This document shows, piece after piece, positions 33,900 to 42,550 of a stretch of 60,457 bases of DNA; within the stretch, counting starts at the first letter, position 1; each line of letters starts with the position of its first letter. The notes beneath the pieces are model-generated. The model did not search any database. It saw nothing but the letters and a program-made list of their open reading frames with translations, and was not told the origin of the DNA. The translations under genes and the position numbers were made by a program. The DNA lies in assembly GCA_028280515.1 (NCBI GenBank), contig JANQLP010000160.1, positions 1-60,457 on the forward strand, read 5' to 3'. The DNA is from Hyphomicrobiales bacterium (GTDB lineage Bacteria > Pseudomonadota > Alphaproteobacteria > Rhizobiales > Methyloligellaceae).

Positions 33900-34862
33900 T
33901 TACTGCAGGGAGAGCAGATGCTGCCGCAGATTGACCTTGCGTTGCTCGATGCCGAGTTTCTTGCGGATGTTGTTGCGGTGAAAGTCGATGGTGCTGGTTT
34001 CGCGGGACAGCGCCCGGGCAATGTCCTTGGTGGTCTGTCCGTTGAGCACCATTTGTGCGATCTCGGCTTCCGTCGGCGTGAGCGTTTCGAAAGCGGTGAC
34101 CAGCTGACCGGCAAATGACGATGTGATCTGCTCGAGGTTCGCCTCGATCAGATCGAGATAAACGGATGAAGGGTCGCTTTCGCCGAGCGCCGCCCTCAGC
34201 TTGGCGATGTGGGGCAATACGAGCCCCTTGATCTGCCGCAGGATCTTCTCTTCGGATTCCGCCCGCGACGCTTCGACATTGGATAAAAGCACGCGCAACG
34301 CCGTGTTGGCTTCCTCAAGCTGCCGGGTCCGGTTCGCGACCCTCTGTTCCAGGTGCTCGAGCGTGACGTGGAGTTCATTCTCCACATCCTGCCGCCGTGC
34401 CGCCTCGGCCAGGAGTTCCAGATCACCCTCGATCACCTCGCGAAAGGCTTTCAGCAGTTCGCGGCACGCCAGCGCTTTCTCATTGTCGTGCCGGTCCAGG
34501 ACGCAGATGGTGCCGAACAATGCGCCGTCCGGCCAAACGAGCGGATAGCCGACATAAAATGCCATTCCATGCTCAAGGTCTTGATTATCGCTCCATTCAG
34601 GATCGGAATGCGCGTCGCGCACAATCAACTCATCACATCGCTCAAGGACCGAGTAGCAGTAGAGCTTGGGATTGAGCTCGAACGACTGACCGACGCGGTA
34701 GGGGTTGCCCTCACCTGCGCTCGACACCAGCACGGCATGATCCGGCGGGTCGGTGCGCATGACGAGGCTGGCCGGTGCGTCCATCAATTCGGAGCTGAGG
34801 TCGACCACCCGCTGCCATTTCGCCATCATGGCTTGAGGAATATTCGGTCTGACGGTGCCCAT
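33900..34862 (-). CDS. GAF domain LuxR-type transcriptional regulator
   Basis: The 320-residue protein, taken from the ATG at 34862 (MGTVRPN), has a GAF-type sensor region at about 10-165 (ASLVMRTDPPDHAVLVSSAG, FYVGYPLVWPDGALFGTICV). A coiled coil follows (about 170-225) and a C-terminal LuxR-type helix-turn-helix with LTPTEAEIAQMVLNGQTTKD and IDFHRNNIRKKLGI. The GAF plus coiled-coil layout resembles signalling proteins more than simple quorum regulators. The ligand is unknown. It may control the adjacent Tat-exported hydrolase. An ATG ten codons upstream is an alternative start. Confidence 0.82.
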   Translation of the reverse strand: MGTVRPNIPQAMMAKWQRVVDLSSELMDAPASLVMRTDPPDHAVLVSSAGEGNPYRVGQSFELNPKLYCYSVLERCDELIVRDAHSDPEWSDNQDLEHGMAFYVGYPLVWPDGALFGTICVLDRHDNEKALACRELLKAFREVIEGDLELLAEAARRQDVENELHVTLEHLEQRVANRTRQLEEANTALRVLLSNVEASRAESEEKILRQIKGLVLPHIAKLRAALGESDPSSVYLDLIEANLEQITSSFAGQLVTAFETLTPTEAEIAQMVLNGQTTKDIARALSRETSTIDFHRNNIRKKLGIEQRKVNLRQHLLSLQ

Positions 34863-35306
34863 CGCGGCATACCTGCAAAAACTCAAGATCAACTGTAGGT
34901 CGCACCCGATGCAAAGACAAACGCGCTTCGGTGCTGGCTTGCCGACAATTTGTGAAGTTCGCGGACAGTTACAGTCATAACAGCTTCATGCAGATTGCGT
35001 AGGGTCCGAACACCTTACCAGTGTGTTTACCGACGGCCCCGCACGAGTCCTCCCAAAACCGACGCGGGGCCGTCTCCTCTTCCAGAAACCTCTCAAGCTG
35101 GCCCTGTTGACGCAGATCAAGGTTCGGTGGTCCGTCGGCGCTTAGCTAGGGACATGACGGCGGCGGTATGTGCATTTGTGTCCGGCCGCCAACAACGCAC
35201 GATGGACGGCGAAACCGTTCATCGCGGCCGAGCGGCGATGCCGTGAACGCGGCCCGCTCCCGTGCCCGGCGCACTCGTCCATTCCCTCGAGATCGAGGAC
35301 GCAAGA
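34863..35306. other. Divergent intergenic region between LuxR-type and UspA genes
   Basis: No gene is supported here; a long antisense frame only mirrors the UspA gene. The region holds the hairpin described at 35032-35074 and must contain the promoters of both flanking genes. A GAGGAC site precedes the UspA start. Confidence 0.4.
35032..35074. terminator. Hairpin in the divergent gap (possible terminator or attenuator)
   Basis: An 11-bp perfect stem (35032-35042 GACGGCCCCGC with 35064-35074 GCGGGGCCGTC) encloses a 21-base loop and is followed on the plus strand by TCCTCTTCC. It lies about 230 bp upstream of the UspA start. A leader attenuator or a terminator of an upstream transcript is possible. 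The weak T content lowers confidence. Confidence 0.45.
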
Positions 35307-36152
35307 ATGAAAACTGTTTTGATGGCGACCGACTTGTCGGCGCGTTCCGATCGCGCATTTGACCGGGCGGTGAAGTTGGCTCGCGCGCACGACGCGCGGC
35401 TTTATGTGGTGCACATCGTCGATCAGGCACTGCCTGAACAGATCGCCGAAGCTCAAAAGGAGGCAGCAGCGGAAAACATCCTCGAGCACATCGAAACGAT
35501 TGCCAAAGATGCGGATCATGTCATCAGGGCCGACGTGAAAACCGGCAAGTCCAGTGCCGGTATCGTTGAATACGCAAAAAGCGTTGACGCCGATCTCATC
35601 GTACTTGGCATCCACAATATGAGCTATGAGAACCCGTTCCGTGGCACCACGTCGGAGAAGATCATTCGCATGGGCGATGTCCCGGTTCTGGTTGTCTCCG
35701 CACGGGCCCGCAAGAACTACAACCGTGTTCTTGCCGCGGTCGATTTCTCGATCCATTCCCGTTGCGCATTGCAATGCGTGCTGGACCTCGTTCCGGATGC
35801 GGAGCTTCACCTCGTACATGCCTACGACATACCCTTCGCGGGCTTCATGCATGGGTCTGAGACAGGCGCGCAGGTCAAGAAGGACGCGGAACGGCGCATC
35901 AAGAACATGGTGAAGGATGAAATGGCGAGTATTCTCGGACCGCTCGGTCTCGATATGGCGAAGGTGAAACCGGTTCTCAAAAGAGGCCCCGTCACGCAAG
36001 TGATCCGGAAAGAGGCCACGCGGGTGAAACCGGACCTTCTTGCCCTCGGCACGCACGGCAGAACGGGGATTGCGCATGCGTTTCTCGGGAGCGTGGCGGA
36101 GGACCTGCTGGGAAATCCACCGTGCGATGTGCTCGCGGTCAAGGCGTGGTAG
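35307..36152 (+). CDS. Universal stress protein with two UspA domains
   Basis: The 281-residue product starts at the ATG at 35307 with MKTVLMATDLSARSDRAFDR. It has two tandem UspA domains (about 1-140 and 145-281). The second keeps the ATP-binding motif GTHGRTGIAHAFLGSVAEDLL in part (Gly-x2-Gly-x9-Gly-Ser). In the first the corresponding stretch GIHNMSYENPFRGTTSEKI is altered, so it may not bind ATP. Such proteins are induced in starvation, low oxygen or other stress in related bacteria. It stands alone. Confidence 0.9.
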   Translation: MKTVLMATDLSARSDRAFDRAVKLARAHDARLYVVHIVDQALPEQIAEAQKEAAAENILEHIETIAKDADHVIRADVKTGKSSAGIVEYAKSVDADLIVLGIHNMSYENPFRGTTSEKIIRMGDVPVLVVSARARKNYNRVLAAVDFSIHSRCALQCVLDLVPDAELHLVHAYDIPFAGFMHGSETGAQVKKDAERRIKNMVKDEMASILGPLGLDMAKVKPVLKRGPVTQVIRKEATRVKPDLLALGTHGRTGIAHAFLGSVAEDLLGNPPCDVLAVKAW

Positions 36153-36180
36153 CCGCGTACAGCGCCTGCCGCGCCGTCAC

Positions 36181-36594
36181 TTAGTCCCCGAACAGCAGAG
36201 CTTCTGCCGCCTCCAGTATATCGGCATGGTCAAAGGCGAGGTTGTGGGCGCGCCAGTCGCCGATCCATGCTGCATCGGCCGCATCGTCCCCGCCGCGCGG
36301 TTCGCCGCCTGGAACGGTCCCGGCAAAAACCGCGGAGCAGACATGGCCGCGCGGATCGCGCGCCGGATCCGACCACAGGCCGAGCAGCATCAGGTCACCC
36401 GCTACAATGCCGGTTTCTTCCTCAAGCTCGCGTCGGCAGGCGTCCTCGATGCGCTCTCCTACTTCGACAAAACCGCCGGGAAGTGCGAGATGACCTTTGA
36501 AGGGCGGGTTGGCTCGGGTGACCAACAGAACGCGCCGGTCCGGGTCGAATAGCGCGCAATCGACGGCCAGCAGCGGTGTCTGTGGTGCAGACAT
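36181..36594 (-). CDS. Nudix hydrolase (ADP-ribose pyrophosphatase-like)
   Basis: This 137-residue protein has a complete Nudix box at 41-63: GFVEVGERIEDACRRELEEE and then TGI. The surrounding features (VDCALFDPDRRVLLVTRANP, LPGGFVEVGE, LGLWSDPARDPRGHVCSAVF) fit ADP-ribose or sugar-nucleotide pyrophosphatases of bacteria. It lies 9 bp downstream of the acetyltransferase gene on the same strand, so the two are likely co-transcribed, with the M50 protease gene upstream of both. Confidence 0.88.
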   Translation of the reverse strand: MSAPQTPLLAVDCALFDPDRRVLLVTRANPPFKGHLALPGGFVEVGERIEDACRRELEEETGIVAGDLMLLGLWSDPARDPRGHVCSAVFAGTVPGGEPRGGDDAADAAWIGDWRAHNLAFDHADILEAAEALLFGD

Positions 36595-36603
36595 TTGGCT
36601 CGC

Positions 36604-37098
36604 CTATTCTCCGATCGGTCTGATGGGATCGCGCTCGTCTGCGGTCGGGGGAATGCGTCTGATCTGAAAGCCCCTCTTGGTCTGCTCAAACCCGATATCG
36701 TGATAGAAGGCCAGCGTCGCCGGATTGTTCGTGCCGGTCAGAAGCATCACCTTGTAACAGTCATGGTCCCACGCGATCCGTAGCGCGTCTTCGACAATCG
36801 CCTTGCCGAATCCGCGGTTACGGTGCTCCGGATCCGTGACGACGTTTTCGATCAGCGCGAAAGGCGCGCCTCCCCTCGTCAGGTTGGGCACAATGATGAG
36901 AGTGCATGTGGCGGTGACGATGTCGCCATGCATGCCCACCAGAACGGCGCTGCCCGAATACCGCGACAGGCGCTTAAGAATGGCCGCAGCCTCGCTCCGG
37001 TCCAACGGAGGGTCTTCGGGAACGAGATGTTTGTAGAGCGGGAGCAACGCGTCGAGGTCCTCGTCGCGCGCCGGTCTTATGGTCAACTCAGCCGACAC
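36604..37098 (-). CDS. GNAT family N-acetyltransferase
   Basis: The 164-residue protein has the GNAT fold: an N-terminal LTIRPARDEDLDALLPLY, central strands GAPFALIENVVTDPEHRNRGFG (in part; Arg-x2-Gly-x-Gly-like acetyl-CoA loop) and KAIVEDALRIAW, then MLLTGTNNPATLAFYHDIGF, which ends with the typical Tyr-x2-Gly-Phe motif. It uses acetyl-CoA to modify an amine on an unknown substrate. Its start overlaps the end of the M50 protease gene by 11 bp, so the two are probably coupled. Confidence 0.88.
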   Translation of the reverse strand: MSAELTIRPARDEDLDALLPLYKHLVPEDPPLDRSEAAAILKRLSRYSGSAVLVGMHGDIVTATCTLIIVPNLTRGGAPFALIENVVTDPEHRNRGFGKAIVEDALRIAWDHDCYKVMLLTGTNNPATLAFYHDIGFEQTKRGFQIRRIPPTADERDPIRPIGE

Positions 37099-37780
37099 CG
37101 GCCAACCCTCGGAAGAAGGGCAACAGCCATGTGACGGGCGTCCAGACCAGCCATTGAAAGACGTTCAGATCGATGCCGAGTTGCCGCCCGGCCAGCGGCA
37201 GGATGAAGATGAACCCGATGAGGATCGGTAGGCCGTATGGCTCCAGCCGCGCCAAAGGCCTCCCCAACGCGGGGGGCAAAAGCCCGACCGCGACCCGCCC
37301 GCCGTCAAGCGGCGGAAGCGGCAGCATGTTGAAGACGGCGAGAACCAGATTCAGGATGATAGAATTCGAGAGCGTGCGTCCGACCCACTGGGCCGCGGCG
37401 TCAGGAACCAGCCACAGAACATGAAACAGCAGGGCGGAAGCTGCAGCCAGGGCCAGATTGATGGCCGGCCCGACGGCGGCAACGATGATCATGTCGCGCC
37501 GGGGATTGCGTAGGGCTGCGAAATTGACAGGCACCGGTTTGGCCCAGCCGAACAGGAACGGGGCCCGCATGAACAACAAGAGCGCCGGCAGAAGAACCGT
37601 TCCGAAGGGATCCACATGTTTCAGCGGGTTGAAGGTGACCCGGCCCTGGAGGAATGCCGTATTGTCACCAAGCCGCCAGGCGGCATAGGCGTGAGCAGCC
37701 TCGTGGAACGTGATTGCGATCAGAACGGGCACGATCCACGTCGAACCGGTGTAGAGCAACCCGGCAATATCCATCGTCAC
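37088..37780 (-). CDS. Site-2 protease family membrane metalloprotease (M50)
   Basis: The 230-residue inner-membrane protein has the zinc site HEAAH (26-30) in the first hydrophobic region, the family segment NPLKHVDPFG (51-60), and the second zinc motif NMLPLPPLDGG (151-161). About five membrane segments are predicted. It belongs to the short FtsH-unlike S2P family without PDZ domains, which cleave peptides within membranes. Either of two closely spaced ATGs (37780 or 37774) could start it. The acetyltransferase gene overlaps its 3' end. Confidence 0.88.
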   Translation of the reverse strand: MTMDIAGLLYTGSTWIVPVLIAITFHEAAHAYAAWRLGDNTAFLQGRVTFNPLKHVDPFGTVLLPALLLFMRAPFLFGWAKPVPVNFAALRNPRRDMIIVAAVGPAINLALAAASALLFHVLWLVPDAAAQWVGRTLSNSIILNLVLAVFNMLPLPPLDGGRVAVGLLPPALGRPLARLEPYGLPILIGFIFILPLAGRQLGIDLNVFQWLVWTPVTWLLPFFRGLAGVG

Positions 37781-37905
37781 GGCCTCCGGAGAGATGGTGC
37801 GTGCGCGCGAAGATGCGCGTGTGCAGATGGATATAGGCTACTGTGGGGCGGAGAGAAAGCGCTGCCATGCAGCGCTTCCCTTTTGTGTGTTGAACGATAT
37901 GCCCG

Positions 37906-39978
37906 TCAGGCCGCGGCGACGTCCTTCAGGAAGTCGTCGACAACGCCGCGCAGTTTGTTGGCATCGGTCGTCACGTTCTGGGACGTACCGAGCACCCGAT
38001 CAGCCGACTTCTGTGTCGAGTCCGCCGCTTCGCTGACGCCGGTGATGTTCTGCGAGACTTCGTTGGACCCGGCAGCCGCCTGCTGCACGTTTGAAGAAAT
38101 CTCCGCCGTCGAGGCGCCCTGCTCCTCGACCGCGGCGGCAATTGCCTCGGTCGCAGACGACACTTCGGACATGGTCGATGCAATCTGACGGATGGCGTCG
38201 ACCGAACTGTCGGTCTCGTTCTGGATGGCCGTGATCTGCTCGGAGATGGCATCGGTGGCCTTGGCCGTCTGGGTCGCCAACTCCTTGACCTCGGACGCCA
38301 CCACCGCAAAACCCTTGCCGGCGTCCCCTGCCCGGGCCGCTTCGATGGTGGCGTTGAGGGCGAGCAGGTTTGTCTGTTCGGCGATCTCCTGGATGAGGGT
38401 GATCACCTCGCCGATCTTCATGGCTGCGTCGGCGAGGCCGGCGATCTTCTCGTCGGTTTGCGTCGTTGCCTCGCTCGCCTTGCCCACCACGTCCTTGGTC
38501 TGGACGATCTGCCTGGATATCTCGCTGATCGATGCGGAAAGCTCTTCGGACGCCGCGGCGACGGCCTGGACGTTCTGGGACGCTTCCTCCGATGCAGCGG
38601 CGACGCTGGTGGCTTGCGATGTCGTCTGCGTGGCGATCGAAGACAGCGATTTCGCGGTGGTTTCCATCTCGCCGGTGTTGGTCGAGACAGTTTCGAGCAG
38701 GTCCTGCACCTTCTGTCGGAAACCGGAAATCAGCTCGTCGACGCGTTTTTGGCGCGCGGCGCGTGCCTCCTGCTCTTTCTCGTTTTCCGACATCAGACGT
38801 GCGCGCTCGATGGCGTTGTCCTTGAACACCTGGACGGCATTTGCCATCTCTCCGATCTCATCTGACTGGCCGAGTGCGGGAATGTCGGTTTCCGTGTTGC
38901 CGTCGGCCAGTTCCTTCATGGCGCCGGTCATCCCGGAAATCGGCCGTGTGATGCTTGTGATGGCGACGTAGCAGAAGCCTCCGCCGATCACGAGGACGCC
39001 AAGCGTGGCGGCCAGAGCGATCAGCAACTGGCTCTGCGCCTCTGCACCCTGGGCGTCCGCGCTCGCCACGAGATCCGATGCGAGCCGGTCTTCGACGCTC
39101 TTCAGAAGATTGATTTTCTCCGTGATGGAATCGAACCACTGTCCGCCCTCAATGCCTGCAGTCGAACCCGTTTGCGGGCTGTCGATTGCGACCTGGCGCA
39201 GCCGTTCCACTTCATCGACTACCGGTCCTGTCAGTGTGTTGGCCAGAAACGCGCGCTGCTCGGGAGTGGCCGTTACGTCAAAGCGGGACAGAAATGCATC
39301 TTGCTGGGCAATCAAGCTGACGAACTTGTTGTAGATGGCCGGTTTGAATGCACCCGCCGAGAACCCGGCCGCGCCCATGGCCCGTTCGACTCCCGCGCGC
39401 TCCTTACCTTGCAGAAAGCTGGTATAGGCGCCGATGCGGTTGGAGATGTCGGCATTGGTGCTCAGAACAGTCATCTGCTCGATGACGGCGAGCAGTTTGC
39501 GGATTGTCGGTGTGTAGTAGCCCGCCATCTGACCGACGGACACGTTCAGAGCGTCAACGCCATTCCGTTTTGCGGAGAGCTCCGCGAGGGCCGCTTCTCC
39601 GGCCTTGATCCGCGAACCGAATTCTCCGTTGTGTGCAGCGATGTTGAACGCATTGAGCTCGGATTTGAGTGTTTCCAGCTTTGCGTCGGTGGATTGGCGT
39701 TGCGATTTCAGCGTGTCGCCGAACTTCGCGCCGTTGGACCCGATGAAACCGGCCGAGGCGCCGCGCTCCTTCTGCAACTCATGAACCACATTGGAAATCA
39801 CAGGCGCAAAACGGGCGAGATCGGTAATCTCCGCCATTTCCGCCGAGCGCTTCCAGTTGGAGTAAACGAATATCCCGGCGAAAACGACGAAAGCCAAAAC
39901 CGGTATGGACAGCGCCAGTATCACGCGTCCGCCCACAGAAATATTGTTCAATGAATTGAAGAGCCCAGATCTCGCCAT
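37906..39978 (-). CDS. Methyl-accepting chemotaxis protein with NIT-type sensor
   Basis: The 690-residue receptor starts at the ATG at 39978 after a GGGGGAAAG site. Membrane helices lie near 20-41 and 335-357. The periplasmic part (about 45-330) matches the nitrate/nitrite-sensing NIT domain: [20 protein letters not shown] near the start and [20 protein letters not shown] near 180. A HAMP region ([19 protein letters not shown]) and the cytosolic signalling domain with [20 protein letters not shown] and [12 protein letters not shown] follow. It directs chemotaxis, plausibly to nitrate or nitrite by family. No C-terminal CheR-binding pentapeptide is seen. Confidence 0.9.
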   Translation of the reverse strand: MARSGLFNSLNNISVGGRVILALSIPVLAFVVFAGIFVYSNWKRSAEMAEITDLARFAPVISNVVHELQKERGASAGFIGSNGAKFGDTLKSQRQSTDAKLETLKSELNAFNIAAHNGEFGSRIKAGEAALAELSAKRNGVDALNVSVGQMAGYYTPTIRKLLAVIEQMTVLSTNADISNRIGAYTSFLQGKERAGVERAMGAAGFSAGAFKPAIYNKFVSLIAQQDAFLSRFDVTATPEQRAFLANTLTGPVVDEVERLRQVAIDSPQTGSTAGIEGGQWFDSITEKINLLKSVEDRLASDLVASADAQGAEAQSQLLIALAATLGVLVIGGGFCYVAITSITRPISGMTGAMKELADGNTETDIPALGQSDEIGEMANAVQVFKDNAIERARLMSENEKEQEARAARQKRVDELISGFRQKVQDLLETVSTNTGEMETTAKSLSSIATQTTSQATSVAAASEEASQNVQAVAAASEELSASISEISRQIVQTKDVVGKASEATTQTDEKIAGLADAAMKIGEVITLIQEIAEQTNLLALNATIEAARAGDAGKGFAVVASEVKELATQTAKATDAISEQITAIQNETDSSVDAIRQIASTMSEVSSATEAIAAAVEEQGASTAEISSNVQQAAAGSNEVSQNITGVSEAADSTQKSADRVLGTSQNVTTDANKLRGVVDDFLKDVAAA

Positions 39979-40305
39979 CGAGCTTTCCCCCTTGCATATG
40001 CCGCCATTGCTTGCCCTGGCGCAACCAATCAAGCGCGTTGGCGCGCAAGTATCCTCGCGGTTGCGTTGGCAAGCGAATATCACCGATGGTTGCAAGGTGT
40101 GGTGAACAAACGTTTAAGGCCGAGCGTCAGTTTGGCGCGTATACGAAAGTAACAACGAAGATACCGGCAGGAATTGCAGATGGAGGCTCGCCATTCAGAT
40201 TTGATGTCAAAACGCCATACGCCCTCCATAGCGGTCATGTCTGCCGGCTGTCAGCGCAAACATGCTATGCATCCGGGAAACAAAAAAACGAATCTGGAGC
40301 CTGCC
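39979..40305. other. Divergent promoter region between chemoreceptor and GFA genes
   Basis: No gene is supported here. The interval must contain the promoters for the two diverging genes. An A-rich tract lies just before the GFA ribosome site (TCTGGAG), but no defined promoter motif was recognised. Confidence 0.4.
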
Positions 40306-40689
40306 ATGTCCGTTCACGTCGACCCTGTCCATTTCGCTACCTGCCACTGCGGCGCCGTGCGATTGCGTTTGACCCTCCCGAACGGCATCGAGAACCCGAG
40401 GCGGTGCGACTGTTCCATGTGTCGCCGCCGCGGTGCGGTCGTCGCCTCGGTGGTGCTGGCCAATCTGGAGGTCGTTGAGGGTGAAGATGAGCTCGGCGTC
40501 TACCAGTTCAACACGATGACCGCGAAGCACTATTTCTGCACCAGATGCGGTATCTACACCCACCACCAACGCCGCTCGAACCCGAAAGAGTATGGTTACA
40601 ATGTCGGCTGCCTTGAAGGTGTGAACCCGTTCGATCTGGGCGAGGTTCCGGTATTCGATGGCGTCAATCATCCAGCCGACCGAGGCTGA
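40306..40689 (+). CDS. GFA family protein (glutathione-dependent formaldehyde-activating-like)
   Basis: The 127-residue protein starts at the ATG at 40306 after GGAG. It carries the Cys set of the Mss4-like GFA fold: Cys13 and Cys15 in CHCGAV, Cys34, Cys36 and Cys39 in CDCSMC, and Cys78 and Cys81 in FCTRCGIYTHHQ. These bind zinc. Related enzymes react with S-hydroxymethylglutathione or other glutathione adducts, but many members have no proven activity. It is followed 68 bp later by the DUF2161 gene on the same strand. Confidence 0.87.
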   Translation: MSVHVDPVHFATCHCGAVRLRLTLPNGIENPRRCDCSMCRRRGAVVASVVLANLEVVEGEDELGVYQFNTMTAKHYFCTRCGIYTHHQRRSNPKEYGYNVGCLEGVNPFDLGEVPVFDGVNHPADRG

Positions 40690-40757
40690 CAGGCGCCTCG
40701 GGACCGCGCACAGACGCGGCTTCCTGTTTGTTCACCAATTTCTGGCATCACGGGACC

Positions 40758-41480
40758 ATGCCGGTTGTCGCCACTCAGGAAACGGAACTCTACGCTCCGA
40801 TCAAGGCCTTGCTGGAGTCTCAAGGCTATGAGGTGAAGGGCGAAGTCGGGCCTGCGGACATCATGGCGGTTCGTGGAGACGAAGAACCGGTTTTCGTCGA
40901 GATGAAGCGCGGATTCTCCCTGAGCCTGTTTCATCAGGGGGTCGAACGCCAGAGGTTGAGCGATGCGGTCTATGTAGCCGTGCCGCGCGGAACGGGCCGG
41001 TTGTTTCGCGGATCGCTGAAAAAGAACACCGGGCTTTGCCGGAGGCTGGGCTTGGGGCTTATGACGGTCCGCCTGCGCGACAGCTTTGTGGAGGTGCATC
41101 TCGACCCCGCACCGTACGCTCCCCGCAAAATGAAGGCGCGCAAAGTCCGTCTCCTGCGTGAGTTTGCCCGGCTCGAGGGGGACCCCAACCCGGGTGGGTC
41201 AACACGCCGCCGCCTGATGACGGCCTACCGGCAGGACGCATTGCGATGTCTGAGCTGTTTGCATCGATGGGGGCCGACGAAGGCGGCGCTTGTGGCAGAA
41301 CAAACGGGTGTTGCGAAGGCCCGCCGGCTGATGGCCGACAACCACTATGGCTGGTTCGAGCGCGTCGAAACCGGCATCTATGCGCTCAGCCCGAACGGCG
41401 CGCAGGCCCTCGGCGAATATGCCGACGAGATTTCGCGGATCGCCCCTGACGACCAATCCGAAAACCTGCGCACAAACTAA
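40758..41480 (+). CDS. DUF2161 domain protein (PD-(D/E)XK-like)
   Basis: The 240-residue product starts at the ATG at 40758 with MPVVATQETELYAPIKALLE. The family core is clear: SQGYEVKGEVGPADIMAVRG, then EPVFVEMKRGFSLSLFHQGV, then LSDAVYVAVPRG. The Asp and Glu-x-Lys pattern (PADIM and VEMKR) matches the active site of PD-(D/E)XK phosphodiesterases. A helix-turn-helix-like C-terminal region (about 160-225) may bind nucleic acid. Alphaproteobacteria often carry one. The function is unproven; DNA processing is inferred. Confidence 0.85.
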   Translation: MPVVATQETELYAPIKALLESQGYEVKGEVGPADIMAVRGDEEPVFVEMKRGFSLSLFHQGVERQRLSDAVYVAVPRGTGRLFRGSLKKNTGLCRRLGLGLMTVRLRDSFVEVHLDPAPYAPRKMKARKVRLLREFARLEGDPNPGGSTRRRLMTAYRQDALRCLSCLHRWGPTKAALVAEQTGVAKARRLMADNHYGWFERVETGIYALSPNGAQALGEYADEISRIAPDDQSENLRTN

Positions 41481-41628
41481 CATGCGATGACATCCCGTCC
41501 CGGTTGCCGAACCGTCTGAGCACCGCATCCGTTGGTGGTCCGAATGGACAGGGCGCCCGCGTCGATCAGGCCGAGAAGACGGCACAGCGCTAAGCGCTGC
41601 CGGGACACGGTCGGTTTGATATCGTGAT

Positions 41629-41666
41629 GCGGCCCGGCAATTTCTTTCGCCGGGCCGCTTCTTTTT
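41629..41666 (+). terminator. Intrinsic terminator
   Basis: A perfect 10-bp GC stem, GCGGCCCGGC at 41629-41638 and GCCGGGCCGC at 41649-41658, with a 10-base loop is followed by TTCTTTTT. It lies 149 bp after the DUF2161 stop and would end that transcript. The rest of the 288-bp gap (41481-41768) shows nothing else. Confidence 0.85.
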
Positions 41667-41768
41667 CGGCATGTCCGAGCGTTGTGCACCATGGCGTCCG
41701 CTTTTCCACAGGATTGCCACACGGCGCGGGTGCTTCGCGTGGGCTCGCCGTGCAGGGGCGCACGCGTC

Positions 41769-42128
41769 ATGGTAGAATTGTTGCGACGCTTGAGATTCAT
41801 CGGGGGCGAGGTGGCGCAGATCTGGTTCCTATATGACGGACCACAGCCGACGAACGGAAAACCTGCATATCGGCTGCCCGTAACCGAGTGCATCGACAAG
41901 CTCGACGTCTTCAAAAGCCGGTTCTGCTCCGACCTTTCAGAGGTCCCGCGGTTCAACGTCTCGAACACACTTGGCTCCCTGCGCGGTTACCGCCATACGG
42001 TCATGAAGCTCAACAAGGATGAGGCGGCGGCCTTTGGCTGGAAGGCAGGCTATTACCGGCTCGAACTCAAGCCGCACGAAGTCATGGAACGGCTCGGGCG
42101 GCCCGAGGAATCCCGAAGAGCATCCTGA
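41769..42128 (+). CDS. Hypothetical protein (119 residues)
   Basis: The product, read from the ATG at 41769 (MVELLRRLRFIGGEVAQIWF), is a soluble basic protein with no signal peptide. It contains NGKPAYRLPVTECIDKLDVF, VSNTLGSLRGYRHTVMKLNK and a KAGYYRLELKPHEVMERLG end. The ribosome site is weak and the frame stays open upstream. No family was recognised. Its 3' end converges on the small secreted protein gene 18 bp away. Confidence 0.55.
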   Translation: MVELLRRLRFIGGEVAQIWFLYDGPQPTNGKPAYRLPVTECIDKLDVFKSRFCSDLSEVPRFNVSNTLGSLRGYRHTVMKLNKDEAAAFGWKAGYYRLELKPHEVMERLGRPEESRRAS

Positions 42129-42146
42129 TTGGAACGCCAGAAATCT

Positions 42147-42434
42147 CTATCGTTTGTATGTTCTGCGTGCCCGGTGCGCGACTTTCGTACGGCATCCACG
42201 CCTGAAGACCGGATAATAGGCATAATGATGTGGACCGAGTTGACCGCGCAGTGGATTGCGCTGCAAGGCAACCCGGTTTTTAAGTACGGCAAATGCCTTG
42301 GCGCTCGAAATCGCCATGGATATGGGCACCTTCACATAAGCCCGGCAGTTGCTGCCCCTCGCCTCAACCTGAGTGCTCATGAGCGATGCGACGAGCGCCA
42401 TGCCCAGTGCGGTCCCCAATACACGTCCTGTCAT
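42147..42434 (-). CDS. Small secreted basic protein (95 residues)
   Basis: The start chosen is the ATG at 42434, eight bases after GGGGGTG. A signal peptide of about 25 residues (LGTALGMALVASLMSTQVEA) predicts export. The mature part has two Cys (SNCRAYVKVPI and RRGCRTKVAH) and many Arg and Lys, ending RARRTYKR. No family was recognised. The leader just before the start (TTGGGGGTG) is similar to that of the secreted-protein gene at 50693. Confidence 0.65.
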   Translation of the reverse strand: MTGRVLGTALGMALVASLMSTQVEARGSNCRAYVKVPISMAISSAKAFAVLKNRVALQRNPLRGQLGPHHYAYYPVFRRGCRTKVAHRARRTYKR

Positions 42435-42550
42435 TGAGTTCACCCCCAATTGGCTTGCAGCACCCGCACGGCTTCCATCATGGCATCAACAACAGCGAGG
42501 CACAAAGGCTGATTGTCCAATCCGGAGTTTAAACCACGCGTTTTGGTGCC

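Noticed and set aside
35142-36077. 311-codon minus-strand frame
   Set aside because: It is the antisense shadow of the UspA gene, which has clear domain motifs on the plus strand.
41481-41628. Possible tRNA-like fold near the terminator
   Set aside because: No anticodon stem or T-loop could be built; only the terminator hairpin was supported.
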